A DNA stretch of 11,608 nt from JBAYVY01 sp041674345. Lineage in GTDB: Bacteria > Planctomycetota > Phycisphaerae > Phycisphaerales > Zrk34. The translations under genes were made by a program, and so were the position numbers. The notes beneath the pieces are model-generated. The model did no database searches. It was not told where the DNA came from and saw only the letters and a program-made list of their open reading frames with translations. This document shows, in pieces, positions 1 through 6,104 of this stretch. The stretch lies in the NCBI GenBank assembly GCA_041674345.1, contig JBAYVY010000077.1, positions 1 through 11,608 of the forward strand, in the 5' to 3' direction. Positions within the stretch are counted from its first letter, which is position 1. Each line of letters opens with the position of its first letter.

Positions 1-1
1 C

Positions 2-142
2 AAACGTGTCAAAGGCACCGAACAGTTCCGGCACACCGCCGGCGTCGAACCGATCCTCGCCCCGCGCTCGCTGTGGCTCAGCAACGACGACCGCTGGAAC
101 CACTACTGGTTGTGCGGCTCACCACTCCGACAAGCCGCGTAG
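2..142 (+). CDS. C-terminal fragment of a probable transposase (ISKra4-like), cut by window edge
   Basis: An open frame enters from the left edge and stops at TAG 140-142, giving 46 residues that begin KRVKGTEQF and contain LWLSNDDRWNHYW. The order 'R-V-K-G-T/S-E-x-F/W ... G-x-E-x-I/V-L-x-x-R-x-x-x-L-S-x-D-x-R-x-x-x-x-W' resembles the C-terminus of ISKra4-type transposases as I remember them. That match is from memory and rests on a short stretch. The catalytic residues lie outside the window, so activity cannot be judged. The tail reads LCGSPLRQAA, after which no gene starts for about 170 bases. The second transposase start at the far end of the window suggests the segment sits between two IS elements. 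It could instead be the tail of an unrelated protein. Confidence 0.45.
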   Translation, partial: KRVKGTEQFRHTAGVEPILAPRSLWLSNDDRWNHYWLCGSPLRQAA

Positions 143-156
143 GGTGTCATGCACCC
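141..156. repeat. Short inverted repeat just after the transposase stop, possible IS end
   Basis: The sequence GGGTG-TCATG-CACCC directly follows the stop codon and forms a 5-bp inverted repeat. It could be the terminal inverted repeat of the IS or a weak hairpin terminator. The other IS end is outside the window, so neither reading can be tested here. Confidence 0.25.
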
Positions 157-316
157 GCGGCCCGACACGAAGGTCCGTTTATGACGTCTGGGCAACAGGA
201 TATGCGAATCATATCGGCCATTTCGCGTGTATGGCGCGCATGCGGCTCTCGTGAATCGTATCTTTGAATCGTGACGGACGATCATTCCGTCCGCCGCGAT
301 TATGAAAGGAAAAGCG
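157..316. other. Intergenic region upstream of the secreted protein
   Basis: No gene is supported in these 160 bases. The stretch contains GAATCGT twice (253-259 and 266-272 approximately) and a small inverted repeat CGGACG (275-280) / CGTCCG (288-293) with a 7-base loop about 23 bases before the next start codon. It may be an operator or 5'-leader hairpin. I see no convincing sigma-70 promoter. Confidence 0.4.
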
Positions 317-1516
317 ATGCGCACCACCACTCCATGTCTGATCGGACTGACGATTGGGATCGGAACCGGCGCGGCGATGGTGCGTGCCCAAAGCATCGAC
401 GACGCCGTCAGGGGCCAGTCCGTACTCGGCATCAACCAAACCACCGGCGACCTGGTCAAATACGACTTCGACGCCAACAACCTGACCGACATCGGCATCG
501 TGCAATCTTCCACCAGCACGATGACCGGCATCCAGGCGGCGATCTATTTCCCGACCTTCCAGAACATCCACGCCTTGTGGACCAGCCCGACCGACAACAA
601 GAACAAGCTGATCCACATCAACGTCGCCGACGCGCAGGCGACGGTCATCGCGGAGGATGTGGAGGGCGGACGATTCACCGGCGCCGCGGCGTTGAACAAC
701 GCGACCCATCCCTACGCCTTCTTCGCCATGCAGGCCGCGAAGATCAAACCGCCGTCCACCATCAGCGGGTTGATCAACATCAATCCGGGCAACTCGTCGC
801 ACAACGAATTCACCTGCACCAAGTCCGACGGCGCGACGTTCAGCCGCGATGACCTGGCGAGCAATGCTCCGCCGCTCGATTCCTCCGGCACGTATTGCCG
901 GGGCGATGCGACGCTCGTACACGTCAAGCCCAAGGGCAACGGCAATCAGAACGGCCTGGCCATCGACGGACAACCCTACGCGCTTCAGAACAGCAACACC
1001 TACAACTTCGCCGGTTCCATGCAGATTCGCGTTTACAACGACAAGGTCTCCGGCGGCAAGGCGATGGGCCACTGGTGGATCGCGATTGTCAGCGGCACCG
1101 TCACCATCAACGACCAGGTGCAGGTGCTCACGCCCAACCGCATCACGCAGGTCGATCAGAAGACCGGCACCGTGACGGAAATCATGCCGCTGTCACGCAC
1201 CTACACCGGGCTGGCCACCAGCGACGGCGTCATCTTCCACGCCATGCACGAAGGCGACCTTTACAGGATCGACACCACGCTCCAGACCGAAACCAACGTC
1301 GGTGACCCGGCGCTGGGCACCCCCGCGGGCATGGCGTTCGTCGGCGCGTACCTGGTGGTTTACGATCAGAGCCGGCGATGCGCCGTGGTGGTGGACCCCG
1401 CGACGGGCCATTCGGTCGCCGTCGTGCCGGGGCTTGGAGCCGGCAGTTTGTTCCCGATCATGTTCGCGCCCACCCCGCAGGTCGTCACACAAGTGATGAG
1501 CGGGTCGTGCGACTGA
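317..1516 (+). CDS. Secreted protein of unknown function, possibly beta-propeller-like
   Basis: 399 residues. I choose ATG 317 rather than the in-frame ATG 302 because AAAGGA at 305-310 lies 6 bases before it and because the protein then begins with a standard signal peptide: MRTTTPCL, hydrophobic stretch GLTIGIGTGAA, likely cut after VRA before QSIDDAV. The mature protein has short repeated blades of the type 'L-x-x-I-N-x-x-T-G-x-L-x-x-Y/V' (for example LGINQTTGDLVKYDF near the start and ITQVDQKTGTVTEI and LYRIDTTLQTETNVG later). This suggests a beta-propeller, as in proteins that report properties over a dataset, but no named family is certain. No transmembrane anchor or PEP-CTERM tail is visible. 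It is followed by a hairpin terminator at 1565-1592, so it is probably monocistronic. The function is not recognised; the prediction of export is firm. Confidence 0.85.
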   Translation: MRTTTPCLIGLTIGIGTGAAMVRAQSIDDAVRGQSVLGINQTTGDLVKYDFDANNLTDIGIVQSSTSTMTGIQAAIYFPTFQNIHALWTSPTDNKNKLIHINVADAQATVIAEDVEGGRFTGAAALNNATHPYAFFAMQAAKIKPPSTISGLININPGNSSHNEFTCTKSDGATFSRDDLASNAPPLDSSGTYCRGDATLVHVKPKGNGNQNGLAIDGQPYALQNSNTYNFAGSMQIRVYNDKVSGGKAMGHWWIAIVSGTVTINDQVQVLTPNRITQVDQKTGTVTEIMPLSRTYTGLATSDGVIFHAMHEGDLYRIDTTLQTETNVGDPALGTPAGMAFVGAYLVVYDQSRRCAVVVDPATGHSVAVVPGLGAGSLFPIMFAPTPQVVTQVMSGSCD

Positions 1517-1564
1517 TCGACCGACAGGATGGGGCGTGATCGGGCCGTCGCGGCAAGCACTGAG

Positions 1565-1592
1565 AAACCGGGTTCCGTCACGGACCCGGTTT
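1565..1592 (+). terminator. Hairpin terminator after the secreted protein
   Basis: AAACCGGGT-T-CCG (1565-1577) pairs with CGGACCCGGTTT (1581-1592) around a TCA loop, with one bulged T. The stem is 12 bp and GC-rich, 48 bases after the stop codon. The U-tract is only the three Ts of the right arm, so termination may be partial. The A-tract on the left arm would also allow use from the other strand. Confidence 0.65.
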
Positions 1593-1597
1593 GTCAT

Positions 1598-1814
1598 TGC
1601 GACGGCAGCCGCTTCCGCGAGGGCTTTGAAACCAGCGCCCGGCTGGTGTTGAAATGGAAGCCGGACATTCTGGTCAACGGCCACGGCACCCACATGCGAT
1701 TCGCCGCGTCACAGTTCCAGAAGATCATCCGCTGGAGCCGCCGCGCCGAAGCGACGACAAAGGCCCTCTGCCCCCGGCAACCTCGAACGCGACTACTATC
1801 TTCAGAAGGCGTGA
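1598..1814 (+). pseudogene. Decayed C-terminus of an MBL-fold (metallo-beta-lactamase-like) hydrolase
   Basis: From about 1598 one frame reads a protein-like segment with LVLKWKPDILVNGHGTHMRF followed by QKIIRWSRRAEATTKALCP. The 'PD-x-x-x-x-GHG' motif is typical of the last metal-binding region of MBL-fold hydrolases. At the C run 1771-1775 the frame breaks. Removing one C restores GNLERDYYLQKA and a TGA at 1812-1814, which reads as a natural C-terminus. No start codon, signal or N-terminal HxHxDH motif is present upstream, since the segment abuts the terminator of the previous gene. I therefore read it as a 5'-deleted, frameshifted remnant. The family assignment is from motif recall. A sequencing error could explain the frameshift but not the missing N-terminus. 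Confidence 0.6.
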
Positions 1815-1889
1815 GCGAAAAATACACTGGTCAAGTGGGCCAGCGCCGTTGGTACCATGGAAAAACCGCGTCGCCGACGATGCGATACC

Positions 1890-1902
1890 GGGGGGGGGGG
1901 GG
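1890..1902. repeat. 13-G homopolymer tract
   Basis: An uninterrupted run of 13 G lies in the non-coding space between the MBL remnant and the toxin-antitoxin promoter, ending about 43 bases before the -10 hexamer. Such runs are prone to slippage in vivo and to miscalling in sequencing, so the exact length should not be trusted. Confidence 0.9.
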
Positions 1903-1919
1903 CGGCGGAATGACAAACC

Positions 1920-1950
1920 GTTACACTTCCGGTTATGCCGGTGATATACT
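1920..1950 (+). promoter_or_regulatory. Extended -10 promoter for the toxin-antitoxin operon
   Basis: TG-A-TATACT at 1942-1950 is an extended -10 element, 5/6 to TATAAT. A weak -35 candidate GTTACA (1920-1925) lies 19 bases upstream, and the extended -10 may compensate for it. Transcription would begin near 1957, giving a leader of about 12 bases that just contains the GAGG Shine-Dalgarno. CCGGTTATGCCGG at 1930-1942, between the two hexamers, is a 5-bp inverted repeat (CCGGT...GCCGG, imperfect) and could be an operator for antitoxin autoregulation. Confidence 0.55.
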
Positions 1951-1968
1951 TTGTCGTCGAGGTGACAA

Positions 1969-2184
1969 ATGACGCCCAACACATCTTTCGATGAGCTTCT
2001 GGACGCGGTGGAGCATTTATCCGCCGACGAACAGGCCGATTTGATCGCCGTGTTGCAGCGCCGTCTGGCGGAACAGGGGCGTCAGCGTGTGGCGGTGGAT
2101 ATGCGTGAGGGGCGCTCGCAGTTTCAGGCCGGGGCCGCGAAACCCGCTTCGGTCAATGACCTGATGCGGGAGATCGGCGATTGA
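1969..2184 (+). CDS. Antitoxin of a type II RelE/YafQ-type toxin-antitoxin pair
   Basis: 71 residues, ATG preceded by GAGG at 1959-1962 with 6-base spacing. The N-terminal half is a predicted amphipathic helix pair (FDELLDAVEHLSADEQADLI, then LQRRLAEQ). The C-terminal part is polar and ends in 'SVNDLMREIGD'. This matches the small antitoxins that precede RelE/YafQ-like toxins in cyanobacteria and planctomycetes, in which '...T/S-V-x-D-L-M-x-E-I/L' is the usual ending; this is knowledge from memory. No classic HTH or RHH is evident, so autoregulation may need the complex with the toxin. The stop codon overlaps the start of the toxin gene, which implies translational coupling. Confidence 0.8.
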   Translation: MTPNTSFDELLDAVEHLSADEQADLIAVLQRRLAEQGRQRVAVDMREGRSQFQAGAAKPASVNDLMREIGD

Positions 2185-2462
2185 AGCGAACATTGATTCA
2201 ATCTCCCGCCTTCGTCCGGGCCGCCAAACGATTCGTCAAAAAGCAGCCGGGGGTATTGCCGTCTTTTCGTGACACATTGACGTTGTTGGAGCAAGATGCT
2301 TTCGATCCGCGACTTCGCACACACAAACTCAAGGGCGAACTGGCCGGTTCATGGGCGTGCAGCGCCGGTTACGATCTTCGCGTTATTTTCGATTTTGTGC
2401 AATACGACGGGACCGAGGCCGTCCTGCTGTTGTCCGTGGGAACACACGACGAAGTGTATTGA
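2181..2462 (+). CDS. RelE/YafQ-family mRNA interferase toxin
   Basis: 93 residues, the usual size for RelE-fold toxins. The start is TTG 2181, overlapping the antitoxin TGA (TTGA), with GGGAG at 2168-2172 eight bases before it. The order of elements fits the family: an N-terminal helix pair with basic residues (FVRAAKRFVKKQPGVL), then the strand-rich core HKLKGELAGSWACSAGYDLR, and the C-terminus LLLSVGTHDEVY. In this family 'H-x-L-K-G-x-L-x-G-x-W-x-C/S-x-x-x-x-D-x-R-V/I-I-F' and a late 'GTHD-E-V-Y' are hallmarks, with His and basic residues cutting ribosome-bound mRNA. All are present, so the gene looks intact. It converges on the RDD gene with only 14 bases between the stop codons. Confidence 0.88.
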   Translation: MKRTLIQSPAFVRAAKRFVKKQPGVLPSFRDTLTLLEQDAFDPRLRTHKLKGELAGSWACSAGYDLRVIFDFVQYDGTEAVLLLSVGTHDEVY

Positions 2463-2476
2463 CGCAACGCGATTAC

Positions 2477-4390
2477 TCATTCGCCGCCGGGTGGTTTTTC
2501 GCCGGGAGTTCCGGGGGTTCCGGGGGCGGGGGTTTCGCCGGGCTTGGCGTTGCGGACGACGACGGTGCGGGCGGCCAGGTCGCCGAGGCGCTGACGGAAG
2601 GGACTGAGGACCGCGAGGATCAGCAACGGCCAGAGCAGCAGTTCGAGGATGCGGATGAGGTTGCGGATGAGTACCTGCCAGACGTTGGGCGGCGAGCCGG
2701 TGAGGGTGACGACGCGGCAACCCATGATCCACTTGCCCAGCGACCGACCGGTGAGCATCTCGCTGAGCGTGACGTGCGCGGTGAGAATCGCCAGAGTCAT
2801 GAAGGTGAGATAGAGCTGCGCCGCATCGACGGAGGCGGGCCAGTGTTGGAGGATGCGTTCGACATTGGACGCGCCGAGAACGGCATAGAGGATGATCCAT
2901 GCGGGGAACAGGTCGATCAGCAGCGCGATGCCCCGGCGGAACAGGCCGGCGGGAACCAGGTTCGGGGGGAGTTTGACCTTGTGGTTGGATTTGTCGGACG
3001 CATCGCGGCGCCAGACGGCCACCATGATGAGCATGGCGACGGCGAACAGGCCGAACACCATCAGATCGCGGTGGATCGGCGGGGTGGGCCACTGCGCGAT
3101 TTTCAACGAGACGGATGTGACCGGCGCATCGGGCCTGCCTCGCAGATCGCGCTGGAGCCAGGACAACTCCGGCTGCGCCGCGGCGGCCGGCGCTTTCCCT
3201 TCGCGGGATATAACTTCCGGGGGCGGGGGCGGGGGTGAGGCGAGGAGGACGGTGAGTTGATCGTCGTAGGCGGTGGGCAGGAAGTCGAGGCGTTTGCCGG
3301 TGGGCAGGTGCATGACGCCGGCGTCGAGCCAGTGGTTGTCGAATCGCAGACGGGCGACCAGTTGCCAGCCGTCGCTGCGGGCGTTGGGTTGACGATCGAC
3401 GATGACCAGATGCCGATCAATGGTGAGGGCGCGCCAATCGGAGCCGAGCGGCATGGAGTCGTGCTGTACGGACCAGGCGGAGCCGTCGAACTGATGAAGC
3501 GTCAGCGAACCGGCGGCGAAAGAGAGAAGGACGGGTTGATGATTGATCGAGGCGATGCGCGGGTGGTTTTTCGGATCGAGATCGGCGGCATTGATTTCCG
3601 GGGGCGCTGGCAGCGGTTGCCATTGACCGGCGATGAGACGGAAGATGGTTAGTGGTGCTAAGCCGGAAGGGGCCGGGGCGGGGGAACTTCCGGGGGCGGG
3701 GATAGGGATACCCGGGGCGGCGCTCGCCCCCGGAAAAGACTCGCTTTGCCCCGGCTTGGAAGGAGCGGGGGTTTCGGTGCTTCCGGGGGCGGTTCCGGGG
3801 GCGGGGGTCGGTTTGGATTCAAACCACCAGCGGTCGGGATCGGAGAGTTGGTAGAGATCGTTGGCCGGCGATGACGCGGCGGGTGATTGAGCTTCGGGGG
3901 CGGGGGCCGGGGGTGAGAAAGCCAGGACGAGCAGGCCCGACGCATCGGCGTTCATGTCGATGACTTTGACACCGGCGGGCAGGGGCGGAAGTTGCTGGAC
4001 ATGGTGATCCGGCAGACCTGTGTCGGCATCGCGGATGAACCGGACGGACTGGAAGATGCCCGTGTCGTATCGCAGATAGGCGAGGGATTGCGACACGGCC
4101 AGATCGACGATTTTGCCCTTGGATTCGAGCGTGATGTAAAGCATGCCGGGCGGCGAATCGGGGGCGCGGTAAAGCAGTTGGGATTTGTCGGGTTGTTGAA
4201 TGACGACCCAGAGCGAAGCGCGATCGCCGGCGGCGAGTATCGGGGGTGCCGGGGGCGCGGGGTCGGTTCCGGCTCCGGGGGCGGCGAACGCCTGTCCGAT
4301 GAGGGTCATCCACAGGCAGAGCATCAGGAACAGTGGTCGCATGAGGTTTGTCACGTTCAGGAGGATACCGCACCGGCGGGATGGCTGCAT
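2477..4390 (-). CDS. RDD-family membrane protein with large proline-rich N-terminal ectodomain
   Basis: 637 residues from ATG 4390, which overlaps the stop of the upstream lipoprotein gene (TGATG) and so is probably coupled to it. An in-frame ATG at 4342 would start directly at the signal peptide (MRPLFLMLCLWMTLIGQAFA). After export come about 400 residues rich in beta-strand-like blocks, with Pro/Ala/Gly linkers near 195-250 and a PPPPPP run near 390. A membrane helix follows at about 443-460 and then an RDD domain at about 481-613. Its hallmark motifs are R-x-x-A-L-L-I-D near 486-493, GRSLGKWIMG at 548-557 and RQRLGDLAARTVVV at about 599-612. The RDD family is a three-helix membrane domain of broadly unknown function. 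The fusion to a long exported ectodomain is unusual. The tail is again proline-rich. Residues 196-228 are encoded by copy A of a 99-bp repeat. Confidence 0.85.
   Translation of the reverse strand: MQPSRRCGILLNVTNLMRPLFLMLCLWMTLIGQAFAAPGAGTDPAPPAPPILAAGDRASLWVVIQQPDKSQLLYRAPDSPPGMLYITLESKGKIVDLAVSQSLAYLRYDTGIFQSVRFIRDADTGLPDHHVQQLPPLPAGVKVIDMNADASGLLVLAFSPPAPAPEAQSPAASSPANDLYQLSDPDRWWFESKPTPAPGTAPGSTETPAPSKPGQSESFPGASAAPGIPIPAPGSSPAPAPSGLAPLTIFRLIAGQWQPLPAPPEINAADLDPKNHPRIASINHQPVLLSFAAGSLTLHQFDGSAWSVQHDSMPLGSDWRALTIDRHLVIVDRQPNARSDGWQLVARLRFDNHWLDAGVMHLPTGKRLDFLPTAYDDQLTVLLASPPPPPPEVISREGKAPAAAAQPELSWLQRDLRGRPDAPVTSVSLKIAQWPTPPIHRDLMVFGLFAVAMLIMVAVWRRDASDKSNHKVKLPPNLVPAGLFRRGIALLIDLFPAWIILYAVLGASNVERILQHWPASVDAAQLYLTFMTLAILTAHVTLSEMLTGRSLGKWIMGCRVVTLTGSPPNVWQVLIRNLIRILELLLWPLLILAVLSPFRQRLGDLAARTVVVRNAKPGETPAPGTPGTPGEKPPGGE
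3705..3803. repeat. 99-bp in-frame palindromic repeat, copy A (in RDD gene)
   Basis: This copy matches 4430-4528 at 97 of 99 positions with no gaps. It carries an 11-bp perfect inverted repeat, CGCCCCCGGAA (3725-3735) and TTCCGGGGGCG (3781-3791), and a smaller nested CCCCG/CGGGG pair. It is bordered by TTCCGGGGG at 3688-3696 and 3793-3801. On the minus strand it is translated as part of APGTAPGSTETPAP and then SKPGQSESFPGASAAPGIP. Confidence 0.9.
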
Positions 4391-5415
4391 CAGGGGCCTG
4401 GTTCGGCGGGCGGTTCAGTTCCGGGGACGGGGATACCCGGGGCGGCGCTCGCCCCCGGAAAAAACTCGCTTTGCCCCGGCTTGGAAGGAGCGGGGGGTTC
4501 GGTGCTTCCGGGGGCGGTTCCGGGGGCGACGAGTCGGAGTTGTTCGATTTTGTAGTATTTGGCGAGGATGTCGAAATCGAATTGCGCGTCGTTGATTTTG
4601 TTGTAAAGTTTGCCATCGGTCGGTTCATTGAGGCGAAGCGAGAGCGTGACGGCCGATTCGGTGAGCGACAATTCGATGACCGTGGCGACAGCCGGAAACG
4701 CGCCGGGGGGGTGGCCCTGCAATTTCAGCGGCTCGAAACGGGCGAGTTTCGCCTCGGCGAGGATTTGATCGTGATCGTTCACCCACGCGATGCGCACAGC
4801 GCGAAATTGATCGTCGATCCACAAGCGATGGCGCGGGTTGCCCAGTGCCGGTTCGGGCGGGAAGGTGACGCGATATTGCCCGGCATCGGATTCGACGGCG
4901 GCATGAGCGGCGGGATCAAGGGGCGTGACGCCGAGCAAACGAATCAGTTGATCGGGCCTGACGGGAATGGGCAACACGCGGCGGTCCCGCGAATCGAGCG
5001 GCACATCCATGTCGCCCCGATAAGCGATGTGCGTGTCGCCGCTCAAATTGAACATCCACCACTTCCGGGGGTTGCAGCCGAGTTGGAACTTGGTATCGCC
5101 GAGCGCGCCGATGGTGAAGGACAGATCGGCCGGTTTGCGCCATCGCAGGACGCCATCGCCTTGTTCAAAATGGGTGTCGCCCTTGTCGTCGATCCAGCGG
5201 ATGGTGGTGCTGGTCTGCGCGGAGATTTGATCGATCAGCGCGATGCGTTGGTTGTAGCGCTCGGCCAGTTGGGCGTAAGGTATCATGGGCGCTTGCGGTT
5301 GCGCCGGTTCGGTTTTCACCGGCTGACAACCGATCAGAAAAATAACCACAGAGGCGCAGAGGCACAGAGCGATTTCCGATTTCCGATTTCGGATTTCCGA
5401 TTGGGTGATGCGCAT
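4390..5415 (-). CDS. LolA/LolB-like lipoprotein of unknown function
   Basis: 341 residues. Residues 1-30 form a lipoprotein signal: basic n-region (R9, R11, K12), hydrophobic stretch LCLCASVVIFLIG and lipobox L-I-G-C with Cys30 as the lipidation site. The mature part, about residues 50-290, runs as short strands ('TTIRWIDDKGDTHFEQGDGVLRWRKP..', 'LGDTKFQLGCNPRKWWMF'), a pattern like LolA/LolB or DUF4292 half-barrels that bind lipid acyl chains: a 'rP..l.f' strand, then 'LG.......G.n...WW'. This fold call is inference. The last 50 residues are a Pro/Ala/Gly tail, mostly copy B of the 99-bp repeat. The stop overlaps the RDD gene start (TGATG), so the two envelope proteins are probably made together and may work together. 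The whole signal peptide is encoded by short dispersed repeats (5341-5405), which is odd. Confidence 0.75.
   Translation of the reverse strand: MRITQSEIRNRKSEIALCLCASVVIFLIGCQPVKTEPAQPQAPMIPYAQLAERYNQRIALIDQISAQTSTTIRWIDDKGDTHFEQGDGVLRWRKPADLSFTIGALGDTKFQLGCNPRKWWMFNLSGDTHIAYRGDMDVPLDSRDRRVLPIPVRPDQLIRLLGVTPLDPAAHAAVESDAGQYRVTFPPEPALGNPRHRLWIDDQFRAVRIAWVNDHDQILAEAKLARFEPLKLQGHPPGAFPAVATVIELSLTESAVTLSLRLNEPTDGKLYNKINDAQFDFDILAKYYKIEQLRLVAPGTAPGSTEPPAPSKPGQSEFFPGASAAPGIPVPGTEPPAEPGP
4430..4528. repeat. 99-bp in-frame palindromic repeat, copy B (in lipoprotein gene)
   Basis: Second copy of the element, with the 11-bp arms at 4450-4460 and 4506-4516. The two differences from copy A both change an amino acid (SESF versus SEFF; STET versus STEP). 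It sits at the extreme C-terminus of the lipoprotein, in the same codon phase as copy A. Confidence 0.9.
5341..5369. repeat. CACAGAGGCGCAGAGGCACAGAG-type dispersed repeat
   Basis: The stretch AACCACAGAGGCGCAGAG (from 5344) and its continuation consist of 9-base units GGCGCAGAG and GGCACAGAG. I recognise the motif as a common non-coding filler repeat in environmental planctomycete-like genomes (from memory). Here it is read on the minus strand as LCLCASVV, the core of a signal peptide. Confidence 0.7.
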
Positions 5416-5467
5416 GCCGGGATGACTCCATGAAAAATCAGAAATCAGAAATCCTAAATCAGAAATT
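5370..5467. repeat. GATTTCCG repeat array with an inverted partner array across the lipoprotein start codon
   Basis: From 5371 to 5404 the unit GATTTCCG/GATTTCGG recurs four times. From 5431 to 5467 the unit AAATCAGA/AAATCCTA recurs about four times and is an imperfect reverse complement of the first array. The start codon (5413-5415) lies in the 26-base spacer. The transcript could fold into a long imperfect hairpin occluding the start. The stretch between the two genes, 5416-5472, holds only this array. Confidence 0.7.
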
Positions 5468-5472
5468 CCTTC

Positions 5473-6024
5473 TTACAGTTCCGCGTTCAGAATCTCGCCG
5501 AGCTGTTCGGTGACTTGCCTCATCGCCTCTTCGTCCAGATGCGGGTCCAGCACGGCGAACCGTTCCTGATCGTTCCACTTGCCCAGCGGCCCCTTGCTCA
5601 GGTCCAGCTTCGGCGTCATCACCCACCATTCCTGCGCCCCCGGAAGCTCTTTCTTTTCTGTCCGGTCGTAGCGCAACAACTTCTTCCGCATCAATATCAG
5701 CATCAGCACAAACCGGAACGCCACGCGTTGCGGCTGATCGGCGTCGGCCAATCGTCGCAACAGGTTCATCAACACTTCATCATCGACGAACACTTTCTTT
5801 TTCTGATGATGCTCCGACACGGTCGTTTTCCAATAGCTGAAACACGATGCCGGTCGCTGGTCCGACTCCCACGCCTGCTCGCAGATGTCCAGTCGTTTGA
5901 GCAGATCGCCGTCCTCAACCAGCACGGCATAGTATGCCTCGCCGGGCTGGAGCGCACGCCCCGTGATCGCGCACAACCCGCTGGGCCTCTCGATTTCATA
6001 TGACGAACTGTTGAAACTGGTCAT
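5473..6024 (-). CDS. Conserved planctomycete-type hypothetical protein with CxxTGR motif
   Basis: 183 residues from ATG 6024, which has AGGAAA about six bases upstream. An in-frame ATG at 6051 would only read through the GC-rich repeat and is not preferred. Near residue 18 is C-A-I-T-G-R-x-L-x-P-G-E-x-Y-Y-A-V-L, a treble-clef-like beginning, followed by RLDICEQAWE, FSYWKTTV and a basic KKKVFVDDEVLMNLLRRLAD. A helix 'FRFVLMLILMRKKLLRY' and the ending VMTPKLDLSKGPLGKWNDQ follow. I recognise this arrangement as a family of uncharacterised proteins from planctomycetes; no enzymatic motif is evident. The protein is soluble, with no signal peptide. The paired Cys residues could bind a metal. The gene lies between repeats and is transcribed in the direction of the lipoprotein-RDD pair, 57 bases upstream of it, and could share its transcript. 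Confidence 0.75.
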   Translation of the reverse strand: MTSFNSSSYEIERPSGLCAITGRALQPGEAYYAVLVEDGDLLKRLDICEQAWESDQRPASCFSYWKTTVSEHHQKKKVFVDDEVLMNLLRRLADADQPQRVAFRFVLMLILMRKKLLRYDRTEKKELPGAQEWWVMTPKLDLSKGPLGKWNDQERFAVLDPHLDEEAMRQVTEQLGEILNAEL

Positions 6025-6035
6025 GGCTTTTCCTA

Positions 6036-6097
6036 CTCCCTCCCCCTTCACTTCCGGGGGTGGGGGGAGGGCCGGGGAGAGGGTTAGGGTGAGGGGG
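6036..6097. repeat. CCCTCnCCC palindromic repeat, copy 1 (downstream of DUF559 gene)
   Basis: CCCTCCCCC (6038-6046) pairs with GGGGGAGGG (6063-6071) across a 16-base loop that holds TTCCGGGGG. It is followed by the characteristic GGGGAGAGGGTTAGGGTGAG tail (6074-6093). It ends 8 bases before the DUF559 stop codon. Confidence 0.8.
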
Positions 6098-6104
6098 CGT
6101 TACG

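Noticed and set aside
209..1072. 287-residue frame on the minus strand opposite the secreted-protein gene
   Set aside because: It has shadow composition (Val/Arg/Gly/Asp-rich), no signal or motif, and the plus strand carries a signal peptide and a Shine-Dalgarno.
1529..1972. Continuous 147-residue frame across the terminator, MBL remnant and G tract
   Set aside because: The homologous part changes frame at 1771-1775 and the rest reads terminator and homopolymer; no ribosome binding site.
2351..3238. Plus-strand frame of 295 residues opposite the RDD domain
   Set aside because: Low-complexity Gly/Asp/Glu-rich shadow; the minus strand encodes recognisable RDD motifs here.
5371..5467. AAATCAGA/GATTTCCG arrays as CRISPR or origin iterons
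   Set aside because: Units are 8 bases and abutting, with no spacers, no DnaA boxes and no replication gene.
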